64,000 nucleotides of DNA from Piper betle (taxonomy: Eukaryota > Streptophyta > Magnoliopsida > Piperales > Piperaceae), in NCBI GenBank assembly GCA_033002965.1, contig JAURVB010000092.1, forward strand, positions 1-64,000, read 5' to 3'. A program made the translations under genes and the position numbers. Under the pieces are notes generated by a model. The model had not been told where the DNA came from. It worked only from the letters and a program-made list of their open reading frames with translations, and ran no database searches. Shown one piece after another: positions 36,096 through 48,300 of this stretch (position 1 is the first letter of the stretch; each line of letters opens with the position of its first letter).

Positions 36096-38712
36096 AAATA
36101 CATAATATGATGATATACAAGTTTTCTTTTTTCTTAACTAATTACATGAAGAAAATAAAAGAATTTTTTTCTTCCTCACATTATATTTTTTATTTTTTCA
36201 TTGTCCAAGGAGACCTGAGTGAAACTGTCTCATTGTGTCTATTCACTAAGTTCATGCCTTTTAGTTTGGGTCAATTGTGAAATTTATATTTTCTTTAAAA
36301 AAATGATATAATTGCCCTATTTAACTCTGCCTCTAGATATTTCAGACTTATTGGTGCATTTATAAGTGGAATACCATATACAGAAATGAGATATTTCGAG
36401 CATCCCACATGATATGTATCGGATTTATTTGAATTTTAAACCAAAATTTCGATATCTCTAAGCTCTATACAGAACTTGATTATTAGTTATGACAAGTTTA
36501 GGTGAGTTTAAGTTGTATTTTTTATATTCCTTAAAGAACCCTCGTTATGAATACATGCCAAGTTTACTTTTAATTAAATATTTATTAGTAGTTTTAACTA
36601 TATCAATCATTTATTTTAATATTTTGCACGGTTGAAAAGGTTTTACTTTTGCCATAATTATGTGGCATTAATTTTAGATTAGAGTGATTGAATTTTAAAT
36701 GTATTTTATATTTTTAAAAAATTAAAATATTGGAAAAAACAATTCTACTTGCAAAAGAAAATGAAGTTTTTGAATTTTATTTATAAAAAAATTAAAAGGG
36801 TGTGGTTTATTGTATATTGTTTATTGTAGATTTTTTACATCAATTTGTATTTAATAGTTTCACCTTTTATATACTTGTATATATATAAAGTTAAAAAATT
36901 AAGTACATCCCACGTAAGCATAGTTTTCTAAGCTATGTTTAAGATAGTAGGCGATGAGTCCACATTATATGGTCTGCCAAGCAGAAAAAAATTCCTACCC
37001 GTAACCTTCAAGACTGTCAAGTCCTTATTAAAACCGCCACAATCATAAATTAAAAAATATCATATTAACTAATATGGTAGTTAAAATAAAAGACGTTTGG
37101 CAATTTTTAAGGTCACGAGTAGACAATTTTTTTCTAATACGTGGACCAAATGATCTAGACTCTTGCGTGACGTTCATCCACTTAAAGTTACCAACTTATT
37201 ATCAATAAATATTTATCAAAATAATCCGATTGTACTTGTTTTTAAGAATTTAGTTTTTACGAGTAGAACTGTTTTTTTCATGTTTAATAGTTTCATATTT
37301 AAACACATCTATTTTTTCCAAAGAAAATTCATATATTCACTGTACATAAAATTATCTCATAAAAGTTAATGACCCACTCCTCCTAACTAGAAAAGTGAAC
37401 ACCACAAGAGAGTTGAGGGGTGGGGTTGGCCCCAACATTTCTTCTTCTTTTTGTTACTTGTGTGTCACCCCGACTGTCTTATCCAACGTGATTGAAATAA
37501 TATTATTTTTAAAACGTTTATTTTATTATAATCTTTATTGTCATTATTATAAATTGACATCTTTTCCTTATCAATATGTTTCTCCTTCATCAGTTTCAAT
37601 AAAGTTGATAATTGATTAGTGACAGAATCATAATTTTGTTATATTGACTACTCACCTTGGGTCTCATTTTATTTTTCATGAATGACGAATGGAAAAAGCT
37701 TCAATTTCGAGGGATCAATACTAATTTGATAGTCTTTATAAACTTTTCTTAACAAATTAGCATCATTAATCGGTTCTTCACCCCGAAAATGATATGATAA
37801 TCTAATTTTAAACTCTACTTAAAAACTATTTTTCATTAATTGATTCATCACAAGGAGTTCCTTATATATTTATAGCCTTCTGATTTTACTACCTCACCTT
37901 TACCACTCAATCACCTAATAAATTATTACAATTTTTTATATAACTTGTTTAATTTATTAGATGTTTAAAATGTTAAAAAAACTAATAATGAAATACAAAG
38001 AGACAGTTCACCGAATCATTATATATACCTATAAAAATTAAAATTAATTTGATGAAATTATGTACCATATTTTATAATTACCGGATTGGTTCTAATTAAA
38101 TACAAAAAGTTTAATTACTTTCATCTATTGTCCATTTTGGAGTAATTATCATCCACAGATTCCATCGACCACAAAAAGACAAAGAAAGGCATCGAATTTA
38201 CAACGTTCCACTATTTTTTTTTACAATTTCAATAGGAGCAAAAAGAAATTCAATCCTGCTTCTTCTCCTTACCTACTTTCCTCGGCTTTTCATTCAAAAC
38301 AACAGCAAAGCCCTGTTAAGACTAACAAAAGAAAAATGGCGTAAAAAACTGAGAAGAAAACTCTATGAATACCAATGAATACTAATTAAAATATATATTA
38401 AATGTTTGCCTTGTAGCAGAGAAATAAATTGAGGGTGTTTTCACAAGTTGAAGCCCATCATTATTTAAGAAGATAAGAGTTCATAGTCTAGATCTCTTCG
38501 GGTTTTACAGTAGTATAGTAGTGAACTACACTAACATCAAGAAATCACTGATTTTGAAAACCTAAACAAACATCTGGCAGCCAAGTTGAAAGCCTAAGAT
38601 CGCATGTAGGTATACTTGCAATTATTAGAAGCCAAACAATGTAGAAGAAAAAAAAAGACATGTCAATGTTAATAGCACTAACTTGATCTAAAGAAATAAA
38701 ACTTTAAAGAGT

Positions 38713-38922
38713 TCAATGATCACCTTTTCCCTTCATGTCATGTCTTCCAAACAGAAGGTTAACATGCCCTAGATTGAAGTAGTAGGGTTGAGGAACGGAC
38801 TTGACAGATCCAACAACTCTAAATTTAGCCATATTGATTGTGGATAACAATTGAGAGATGACCAAGGCACACATATCTTGGAAGTTCATCAAATAGAGGA
38901 TGTTGCCCCTAGTCTCTGCCCT
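38713..38922 (-). pseudogene. Unidentified protein-like exon remnant
   Basis: A minus-strand open stretch of about 69 codons ends at a TGA (38713-38715) and is preceded by a stop. Its composition is protein-like (NILYLMNFQDMCALVISQLL, then SVPQPYYFNLGHVNLLFG) and not the low-complexity AT pattern around it. I do not recognise the family, and no splice partner is evident. It may be a gene or transposon fragment, or chance. Confidence 0.3.
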
Positions 38923-41900
38923 CTACATACTCCTAATGTGCTGTACCATGCTCCATGAGCAACCTCCTCCCAACGTCCCTTATTTCTAGCTGTCGACTAC
39001 TTCTTTGAAATGGTATGAATGTAGAAAATTTTGTATAAAAAATATTTTATTAAAATAAATTCCTAATTACTTTTAATCATAAAAATGTAAAATTCCAGCC
39101 AATTCTTTCATAATGCACTGGAAAACAGCCCATAAAAAATTGTATAAACTTCTCAAAGCTCTCACAGCATAATCACCAGCCCATACAGATCACAACTTGA
39201 AGTTATTAGATCCTCTAATCCCAAAGAGCATACAGTCCAACACAAAAACTCTATAAAAAGAATTAAGCATGATAAAAATCAGAAGAAAAACAATCATTAT
39301 TAAAAAGAAAATTGATCAAATATAAGTTTGTCGAACGTATTCAATATTTCATCATTGAAATTTTAGGGCTAAGACACCACAATACTGTATCAAATAACCT
39401 TATCGAAAATTAAAAATATGAAAACCACTGCATACGATAACAGTGGCTTAAAAAGTTAATCCATCAAAAGTTTTAAACAATATGCAATAGCAGCTCTTTT
39501 CATGTATCAATGTGAGTAAGCTTATAAAATTTGCACTTATGTTCATGCAATCGAGATATGTTGAAAGGGAAAGAAAGGCTAGTTGATAACGTTAACGTCG
39601 TTGGACGCGTTAGAGAAAGGCTACATGACAAGCAACAAAACAAGAACAGATTGGCCCCCTCCAAAAGGCCTAACGTAAACGTCGTTTCCTCCTCCGTCTG
39701 TTCTCATTCGTGGAAATCGTGCATATGTTGTTGATAATATAAAAGAGAGATAGGGACATGGCTAATCCAAAAGCCGGACAAAACAAAGCCATCTCTTCCC
39801 TTCTCAGATTGACCGTCACACAACACGGAAGATGGAGAAAAGCTAAGATGCTTATATACAAGAGAGATGAGTCGGAAGCTGCTGGGGGAAGCAGAAAGCG
39901 CCAAAAGCTCTTTGTTGACCAAGCCTCTACAATGACGACAAGATACGAGTAACAGCTGGATCCCACCCCCATCTGTATCTATACCCCCTCTTTGCAGACG
40001 AAACCACAAAAGCAGGTTAGCTGCCCAGCGAGAAAGCCGAGAGAAGCTAAACGTACAAAAGGAAGACATTTAGTGGGGTTGGAACGGATGGATGGGACAA
40101 AGAGTTGGAGGCCGACTTGGGGACTTGCTGGATGGCTTAGTGTGTGGCGCATGCTTTGCCATGCCATCTTCGCCTTCAATGTTTTTGTATATAATAATTC
40201 AATTGAAATTGGGTTGAAGACCAATGCAAAACGCTCTGCATTTGTGTACATCGCATTAGGTGTAAATGCCCAAAGACAAAGTCATTAACCTGAAATGAAG
40301 AAAAAGACAAGCCGCCTACTGTTTGACGAGCATTACAAGTTTTGATCGAAGATTTCGTATCCATTCCTTGTTAGCTCGCATATAATCATTAGGTAAGAGA
40401 TGTGTGAACGGGGTTTAGGGGAGCTTGACCCATGATGTAGACAGTGGTTGCTCCATTGGGTACGTGTATATGTATGCACTTCCTTTGTTTTCGTATTAGA
40501 TTGTGATTTATATAAGACGAAGTTGTATCCTATTTATACACGCATCTTGAAGTAACATGATTGGCGAGGCTTATTTGGAGTCGTACCAAGAAACTAAGTG
40601 GTGAACCACTTACCGGTTTTGGGCTGTTCGAGTTAATCAGGCACTGTAAATATTATAAATAATTAAATTTTAATATTTTATTGTAAATAATTAAAATTTT
40701 AAATTTATATTAAATATAGCCATATTTTGAATTTTTAGTTTATATATAACTAATTCATATATTTTAAGAATATTTTATTTGTAATATTTATTTTATTAAC
40801 ATAAATATCCTTAATCTAACTTAAAATTTTTTCAAACATATTTTTTTGTGTTTTATATAATACATGATATTTCATTTTTTTTAAAAATATTCACAATCAA
40901 ATTATACTGGATAAAACAAACTTTTAATTTTTTTAATAAAATGTGATAGTTTCAAATTAAAATTTTGAACATCTAAAATTATTTTTTTATTTTATTTTTT
41001 ATTTTTGATGGCCTAAAATTTAATTTAATTTTTAAATTTCCAAAATTCAATAAAAAATATTATTTGCTTTTTAGCTCATCTAGAATATAGTTTTATATTC
41101 TATCTAATATTTATTAGTTAATTTTTTTATTTATAAAATTATTAAAAATTATAAATTTTATCTATTATATATTTTGATATTAGTAAAAATAAATTTTATG
41201 GGTATTTTTGTCATTATTTAAAAAAATAATAGGATTTGATCATAATTGATATGAAAATTTTAAAAATTATTATTTCTGATATAATTTTGTAAACTTGATT
41301 ATTTTTGAAAGAAACATTTGAAATTATGGTTATTTGTGATATTTTCCCTTTGTTTTACCTTCCATGTCGGCCAAGTGACATACATTGTTCAAATTAAAAT
41401 CTAGCGAGATTGGCTCAAAGGTAATGAAGAGCTCTCTCAAACGTGTGGATTAAACAACGACAAACAATTAGTTTTATCCTTGAACTATGCTAAAATATAT
41501 ACTTGATTTTATAAATAAATAAATTTATGCAAAAATCCATCCGATCGGCTAGTGTACTTGTTTAAATATTTAATTGGAACACAAAATAACTCGGAGGGTA
41601 TTGAACAAATTATGTGAATTGCAAATTATAAAATGGCTCTTATTCAAGACCTTAACATCCTTTTTTTATGACACAAAAATATCATTTACATGTACATAAT
41701 ATTTCATTTTTGAAGCTGCTTGATCAAGTACATGATGATTTTTTTTAAACATATAATGATATTGTTTGGATCATTGTTGTGAGAATCATTTTGAATGAGT
41801 CCGATTCTACCCATTCAACTTTCTCAATGGAATCATTCATTTAATTGCTCAATTTAAATCAAGTTTGACTGATCCATAAATAATTTATAAATTAATATTT

Positions 41901-43329
41901 TTATTAGATTTTTTATATATATTTTAATATTTAATAATTATACAATAGATAAATATGCAATCTATATAAAATATAAGAGAATTTTACTTACAATCTTATT
42001 ATTATTAATTATGTTTTCACTCTATTTATGAAATTTAGTACTTTAAAGCTTATAAAATTTGCATAAGAATACGTTATTTTATATACACAAATCTTATAGT
42101 CAAATATAATCTAATAAAATGATTTACTTCATTATTTTTTTTATTTTGATTTTATTATCCTCGATAAACATATTTTATACAAATATATATACAATATTAC
42201 TAAATTTATCGATTAAAAATAAGTTATGAATTGGTATCGAACCCGTTTGAACCGATTCGATTCAAAATTTTAAAAAATTCGATTCAATTACTATTCCAAT
42301 TTTAACAACGGTATTTGGATAAGCTAATTTGCAAACTAGGTATTTTTAATGTGTCCGATAATTGGAGGGTGAAGATTGTAATTTAAACCTCGCCCTCAAA
42401 GTTAGTGATGCTAAAGCCTACCACGTAGAACGGGCTCGTCGGACGAAGCCCAAAGTGGGCCACGAAAGTTGGAAAAAGGGCAGGCCCATTCGAATAGTGA
42501 TCCACGGCCCACATTCCCGTGTGTGGGCCCATGGTTACGAACAAGATCCAATTCTAAATCGACACCTGTCCCATCACGTAAAGGCCGGTAAATGCCTGTA
42601 TAAATAAAATAATCGAGACGAGGGTATTTTGGTAAATTGAGTACGCGGGGTTAGAGGCGGGGGTGCATTTTGTCATGTAGCGTCGTCTCCGTGTCGTCGG
42701 CCATACGCAGAGAACTTTTGTCTCCTTCCCCTTTATTTAATTATTCTTATTAATTATTTTTTACCGTAAGTTTCATGGAAACTCAATTACTCGGACTATA
42801 ATTAAATCGTTTCTTACTAATTTGGTAACTAAGAAACGTACATATATCACATATATATATATATATATAATATATATTATAAAAGAAAATTATTTCTTGT
42901 GGGGCTGGTTTCTTTAAACGTTAGCTAGCAGTGAATATTCCCGTACTTCGTTTTAAACTAATTAAAATCTCTTATTACATATTATTTTATCTCCCATACA
43001 AATTTATTTTCAAGACAAACAATTACAACCTAAATATCAATTTAATCTCTAATTTATAGTCGCTCCTGTAAATTACCATCCAAACAATATCGTTTCTGGT
43101 GTATTAAATTTTGTGTAGGAATTATGATGTAAATTATTCACGTTAAAATTGCACCATTCTAAGATCTATCAGCCTCTGTTTGGTGAAAAGAATTCTAGTC
43201 GAGCTCTATTAACAGCTTTTCTGTTACCGGTAAAATGGACACAATTTAGACACTTATCGGTAGTTATCTAGCTCTAAACTTGATTTAGTAGATTGGAACC
43301 AACTAATTAACCTTCGTAAGATCTATCAA
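38923..43329. other. AT-rich intergenic DNA upstream of GID1
   Basis: No supported exon. A 64-codon ORF at 39758-39952 has an A/G-rich start context but no known relatives. 40640-42350 is extremely AT-rich. 42420-42535 is GC-richer and carries several GGCCCA/TGGGCC motifs, the site II type bound by TCP factors in plant promoters; it lies about 1.4 kb upstream of GID1. A TA repeat is at about 42855-42875. Confidence 0.5.
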
Positions 43330-43867
43330 TGACATATATATATATATATACATATAGGCACAGTCTTCCTCACTCCTTACTAAAAAAACACCAAACAACA
43401 AATAATCTTAGTTTTCGTCCATGTCAATAAAAAAGGGGAAAAAATAATATGGCAAAAGCGGGACCCACATCCGAAACACTTATATGGGGGCCGTCCCCCT
43501 GTGTCTTCCCGCGCGTCTCTTCCTTTGCACCTTCGTCCCCTATTCCTTTCCCCGGCACCCTCTTCTCCTTCGTCCCTGCCGCCGCCGCCGCCGCCTCCGA
43601 CGGAGCTCCTCCATTCGAGGGTTCGACTTCGTCGTTCTCGTTTGGCCTTTCTGTCGACCGCTGGGAGGCCGCTGCTCCTTTACTGGCTGGGGGCGTGAAC
43701 CGTAAAGGACCGTGCTTTTCCGACCAACTTCGGCCTGGTCGGTGAGCGGGGGAGGAGTTGGTGCTCGATCGGTCTGATGGTATCCTACCGGAGATGAGGA
43801 GAGGGCGGAGTTTGGAAGGGATCTGCCTGGGTGGGTACCCGCTTTGATTGGGAAGAGGCCAGTTTCA
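43330..43867 (+). promoter_or_regulatory. Putative GID1 promoter and 5' UTR
   Basis: A TATA-rich stretch (43335-43360, ACATATATATATATATATAC) is followed by CT-rich sequence (CTTCCTCACTCC) where transcription would plausibly start near 43390. The GC-rich 5' leader that follows includes a GCC trinucleotide run (about 43579-43595). If transcription starts there, an ATG at 43449 opens a 98-codon upstream ORF that stops at 43745, well ahead of the GID1 start. Assignment is by position only. Confidence 0.4.
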
Positions 43868-45332
43868 ATGGTCGGCGGCAACGAGGTCAACGCTAATGAG
43901 TCTCAGAGCCAACGAGTCCCGGGTATGTTGATTGGAACTCTCACCTTCTTCTTCGTCTTCTCATCCTCTTTTTTACGTTTCTGGTTTTCTCGATTTGGGT
44001 GTTTGTTTTTTGTTTTTTGGGTGGAGTACGGTGTTTGCGTCTTGTTTGGAGATGATGGTAAAAAATGGAGATTTGGATTGGAGTATTTTGGGATGTTTCA
44101 TGGGTGTGCACTAGGGGAGGAGTGGGTTGACATGATCGTTCCATGCTTCCCACTCCTGTTGCATCCGCCAATTTTGAATCGCGGGTGGTAGATTTCGGCG
44201 TTGCCGCCGTTTTTGATTGTTGAAGAGAGGGAGCAAAACCAAACCAACCAAATCAAAAGATGACAGATGAAAATTTCTGTTTATTTTTTGGGTATGGCAG
44301 ATGGTGGTTCCATTGAACACCTACGTCCTCATCTCCAAATTCAAGCTCTCCTACACACTCCTGCGCCGCCCCGACGGTACCTTCAACCGCCATCTCGACG
44401 AGTTCCTCGACCGGAAAGTCACCGCCAACTCCATCCCCGTCGACGGCGTCTACTCCTTCGACGTCATCCTCGACCGCCCCGCCGGACTCCTCATCCGCGT
44501 CTACCGCCCTGCCCGCGGCGGCGCCACCGCCGCCTCCGTCCAACATGTCATCTTTGAGCTGGAGGAGCCGGCCAGCGACGATCCCTTCCCCGTCGTCGTC
44601 TTCTTTCACGGTGGGAGCTTCGCGCACTCGTCGGTCAACAGCGCCATCTACGACACGCTCTGCCGCCGCCTTGTTGCGCTCTGCAAGGCCGTCGTCGTCT
44701 CCGTCGACTACCGCCGGTCGCCGGAGAACCGGTACCCCTGCGCCTACGACGACGGCTGGGCTGCTTTGAAGTGGGTCAGCTGCCGGCCTTGGCTTCGGAG
44801 TGGGAAAGAGAGGAAAGTTCGTGTCTTTCTGTGCGGTGATAGCTCCGGCGGGAATATTGCCCACCATGTCGCGGTGAGGGCGGCGGAGTCCGGCATTGAG
44901 GTGTTTGGGAATGTGCTGTTGACGCCCATGTTTGGTGGTCAGGAGAGGACGGAGTCGGAGAAGAGATTGGATGGGAAGTATTTCGTTACCATACAGGATA
45001 GGGACTGGTATTGGAAGGCTTTCTTGCCTCAGGGAGAAAATAGAGATCATCCTGCTTGCAACCCTTTCGGCCCCAATGGTGTCAAGCTAGAAGGTCTTCC
45101 ATTCCCCAAGAGCTTGATCATTGTTGCCGGATTCGATCTCCTCCAGGATTGGCAAAAGAATTATGTGGAAGGGTTGAAGAAGGCCGGTCAGGATGTGAAG
45201 CTTTTGTTCATGGAGCAGGCAACCGTTGGGTTCTACTTGTTACCCAATACTGATCACTACCATGTTGTGATGGAGGAGATAAAAACTTCGTCAGTTCTAA
45301 CTGTTAATACACATCATAACAACTCGCCTTAA
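43868..45332 (+). CDS. GID1: Gibberellin receptor GID1
   Basis: Soluble nuclear/cytosolic receptor that binds bioactive gibberellin and then DELLA proteins. Exon 1 starts at 43868 (MVGGNEVNANES); exon 2 is 44301-45332, opening MVVPLNTYVLISKFKLSYTL. The HSL-esterase signature HGGSFAHSS and nucleophile motif GDSSGGNIAHH are present, and TVGFY has Val in place of the catalytic His, the hallmark of GID1. Other conserved pieces are YRRSPENRYPCAYDDGWAAL and RDWYWKAFLPQGENRDHPAC. The single intron after the first few codons fits the family. Two oddities: the strong donor (GTATGT, 43923) joins out of frame, whereas the weaker upstream GTCCCG keeps frame; and the last residues (KTSSVL...) differ from the usual tail because an A-run at 45281-45285 seems one base short. 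In the shifted frame the protein would end ...SSNC at 45307. Confidence 0.93.
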
Positions 45333-45342
45333 TTCACCATAA

Positions 45343-45346
<4 letters not shown>

Positions 45347-45381
<35 letters not shown>
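45347..45381. repeat. (TA)n microsatellite
   Basis: About 17 TA units just after the GID1 stop codon, probably in the 3' UTR. Confidence 0.9.
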
Positions 45382-45384
<3 letters not shown>

Positions 45385-48300
45385 TATAATTTGACTTGTT
45401 ATAATCTCTTTTTGCTATTTCTACCTTCCTTTTGTGTTTGGCTACGGTGTGGTGTGCAGTTAATAGTCGTCCAAGTATGGTGCAGATTGGATGAAGTGTG
45501 AAGGCAGGAGGGGGGGGCTTTCTTGATTGGAGTTGAATGTAGGACGATATTGGACATTTTGTTGGCGAACTTACAAGAGATTTTCTGATGCAGCAAAGAA
45601 GTGAGTAACCCCTTGTATTAATTGATTGGGTTTCTTGTTACATGGAGCTACTATCCGTTCTCCAGATTTTTCATGAGGACCTTCCAGGATATAGCCGGAC
45701 TTCATGTGATTTTCACGGGACAGGACAGTGAAAACTTTTTCAACAAATAGTCGGTGGCCGCCCCTGCCCACACCGTGATCCGTTATGCCATTCAAGTAGA
45801 TGGTGGCCGTGGAAAGGGAGAAGTGGGAGGAGGGAGGAGAAGAGTCTTGAATGACAAGATTGTGACTGTGTGCAAAAGGACTCCCACCGATGGATGAGTT
45901 TGTTAAGTTGCGGATGTCAAAAACTTAATTCTGCAGCTTGGGCTACATCCATTGATTGATTTTTTGTGATGTTACCACATATATTTTGTTTTGTAGGGTG
46001 TATGAAAAAGGCTGTTGATTCTTGCTTATTGGCAAGTGGTTACACTTAACAACAGTACTATTATAAACTCATTCCAGTTTCCTGTTCAAAAACTCATTGC
46101 TCCCAAATTTTACATCTGTAGCTCCTTCGTTTCCTTAATTTTGGTTTAAATCACTGCCATTGACACGTTAGTGTGACCAATCTAGCCCGTATCGCAAACA
46201 GAAAAGATAAAACGTCGAAGACTCTGGATTTGGACATTTGTGAAGCTTAGATACGGAGAACTTTACTTGGATCTGCTTGTGCTGAGTGATGACAGGAGTG
46301 ACGCTTTTGTCTAATTTTCCCGTGAAATAGTTGGCCCAAGTCTAGCCGTATCTTTTCCTTTGTAACTTTTTTCTTTGGGCTCGGCATGGTTGTCGTTGGA
46401 GAACTTGTTATGCATTGCGAGGACCCATTTGAGCAAATATTGTATTACTGAAAGAGAGTGCATTGTATGATATGCTTCTCCTTTTCTTCAAAGCTAGCGG
46501 CAATCTCTCTGTTTCTTGTTTTATATACAAACACATTCTATTGATGCAACACGTTTATGGTTGATAAATACAAAGGGGCAGCTAACGAGGACAAAGGGCA
46601 CCTCTTCACCTTCTTCTTTTGACTCATTACAGCCCGACTTTTGGTAGATGTTCATCCACAAAGCTTTGCTCATTATTTTATTACACAGAAAAAAAAATTT
46701 CAACGTACTCAGACAAATCTTTAGTTTTCTGCGTGTGTACATACATGCCTCTTATAAAGAAACGGTTTCTGCTTGGGAACATATTCCCTCCCCACCATGG
46801 AGTCGAAGAAGTTGCTTGCTTTTAGTTCAAATATTTTGATTGGAGGCAGGAAGCGAATTGTCCATGCCGTCCCAAATTCGCTTTGTCCAATTGTGTGATC
46901 TGTGAAGGGGATCACTTGAAGAAGCAACCTCGTTTTTGATATTTTATTTGGTATTGATGGATGACAAAAGCTTTGTTTTTTCCTTAAGATGTCAATCTTG
47001 GTAACTGTTTCATCTTTTCCAGTGTAAAGGAACAAATGTATTCTACTGATGAGTTGAAAAGAGATGGGACAAAACAGGAAACAACACCGTCTTTGTCGTC
47101 TTCTAGATAACCTAAAATTCTATTGCACCAAAAGGAGATGGAGCTTCTTTTAGTGATTGCAAGCATAAAGACCCTGTAAAAGCCGTGTTGAAAACAAATT
47201 TTCTAAACTACTGACAATATTTGGTTGGTTGCAGAATATGACGACTTGCTTGGAGCCTGGATAGATGGGGATAGACATTAAATTAATGCTCTTAATTTTG
47301 GAGAAATTGATGAGCTCTACCATCTGATGATTAAGAGAAGAAGACAAGGTTCAGATGAAGCAGCCAATAACTGTAGAGACTTAGATATTTTTCTGTTGCT
47401 GTGTTCTTTTCTCTCATGCAATGAAGTTCTAAAAAAAGAAAAACGAGATGAATACATTGTCTGTTAGATGTAGTGGAGGGGTACAGACAAAGCAGAAAAC
47501 AGTAAAAAAGATGGCTATAGATAGATCGATAGAGAAAGAGTTAGCAAGGAAGGAAGGTGGCATGGTGTCTGGCAATGACGAAAGCCATGACATCACATCA
47601 TGCTAAATGGAATCTAAACAAGAATATAATATATATATGTCCAGAGCTCACAATGAAAAGCTCTTGGTTGGGTTCAAGGTTGTGGGTGGATCTTGATTAA
47701 CTCATTTGAGATAAAATGTTCCCATTTCTTAATTGCATGCTATCATTTGATTTGAGAGTTTGACAATGCAATAGTTTTCCTTGTGATGATATATTGTCTA
47801 AAAAAGGCTTTAGATCGTTTTGGGGACAGAAAGCTTGTTCTTCTCTTGATTTTTTTATGAAGATTTTTTTGGACCAGTAACTTATCATAATTGTTGGACT
47901 TGGGGACTGGTTGGAGAGGAAAGACTGAAACATATTAACGATGGGATTTGAGACGTGTAAAATATGCTAGAGCAACGAGCTAACGAGAATGGGTATGGCT
48001 ACAAACCCATGTGGGAGGCTCATGCCCGTAATTTGAACAAACCAAGTTCAAGGTTCCATTTTTTGTCTTCTCATTTGGCTCTGAGTTGCACCCTGCAACC
48101 CCCTTTCGGCTACTTCGATGCCCGTGTGAGATAAATAGGTGAGCCAGACGTGGTTCTTCTACTGCAGCACGTGGTTATCATCGCTAGTGTGGTCATTCTT
48201 GGTTTATTATTGAACACTACAGGATCATCTGCCCAACAGGCAGCCCAATGGTTTCTTAGGTATGGGTCTAGTCAATTGTCGTGCATCGGGTTTTGGTTTA

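Larger units (their letters stand above)
32515..38712. other. AT-rich intergenic DNA, no recognised gene
   Basis: The first 200-300 bases should hold the PIG-X promoter and 5' UTR. A family-A MITE relic (about 33080-33425) and a family-B repeat (35790-36095) are present. An open stretch at 34900-35066 with a CAGCAGCAGCAGC run (Ser-rich if read on +) matches no family I know. Otherwise 33400-38700 is AT-rich and shows no supported exon. Confidence 0.55.

Noticed and set aside
39758..39952. 64-codon ORF as a small gene
   Set aside because: Good start context but no known relatives, no repeats of the text, and such lengths are expected by chance.
42855..43360. TA repeats as origins or special structures
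   Set aside because: Simple microsatellites, common in plant AT-rich DNA.
43540..43890. Minus-strand 116-codon ORF at the GID1 leader
   Set aside because: The Arg-rich run comes from the GCC repeat on the opposite strand; no family match.
44253..45050. 265-codon antisense ORF across GID1
   Set aside because: Shadow of the GID1 exon, which has unambiguous receptor motifs in the sense strand.
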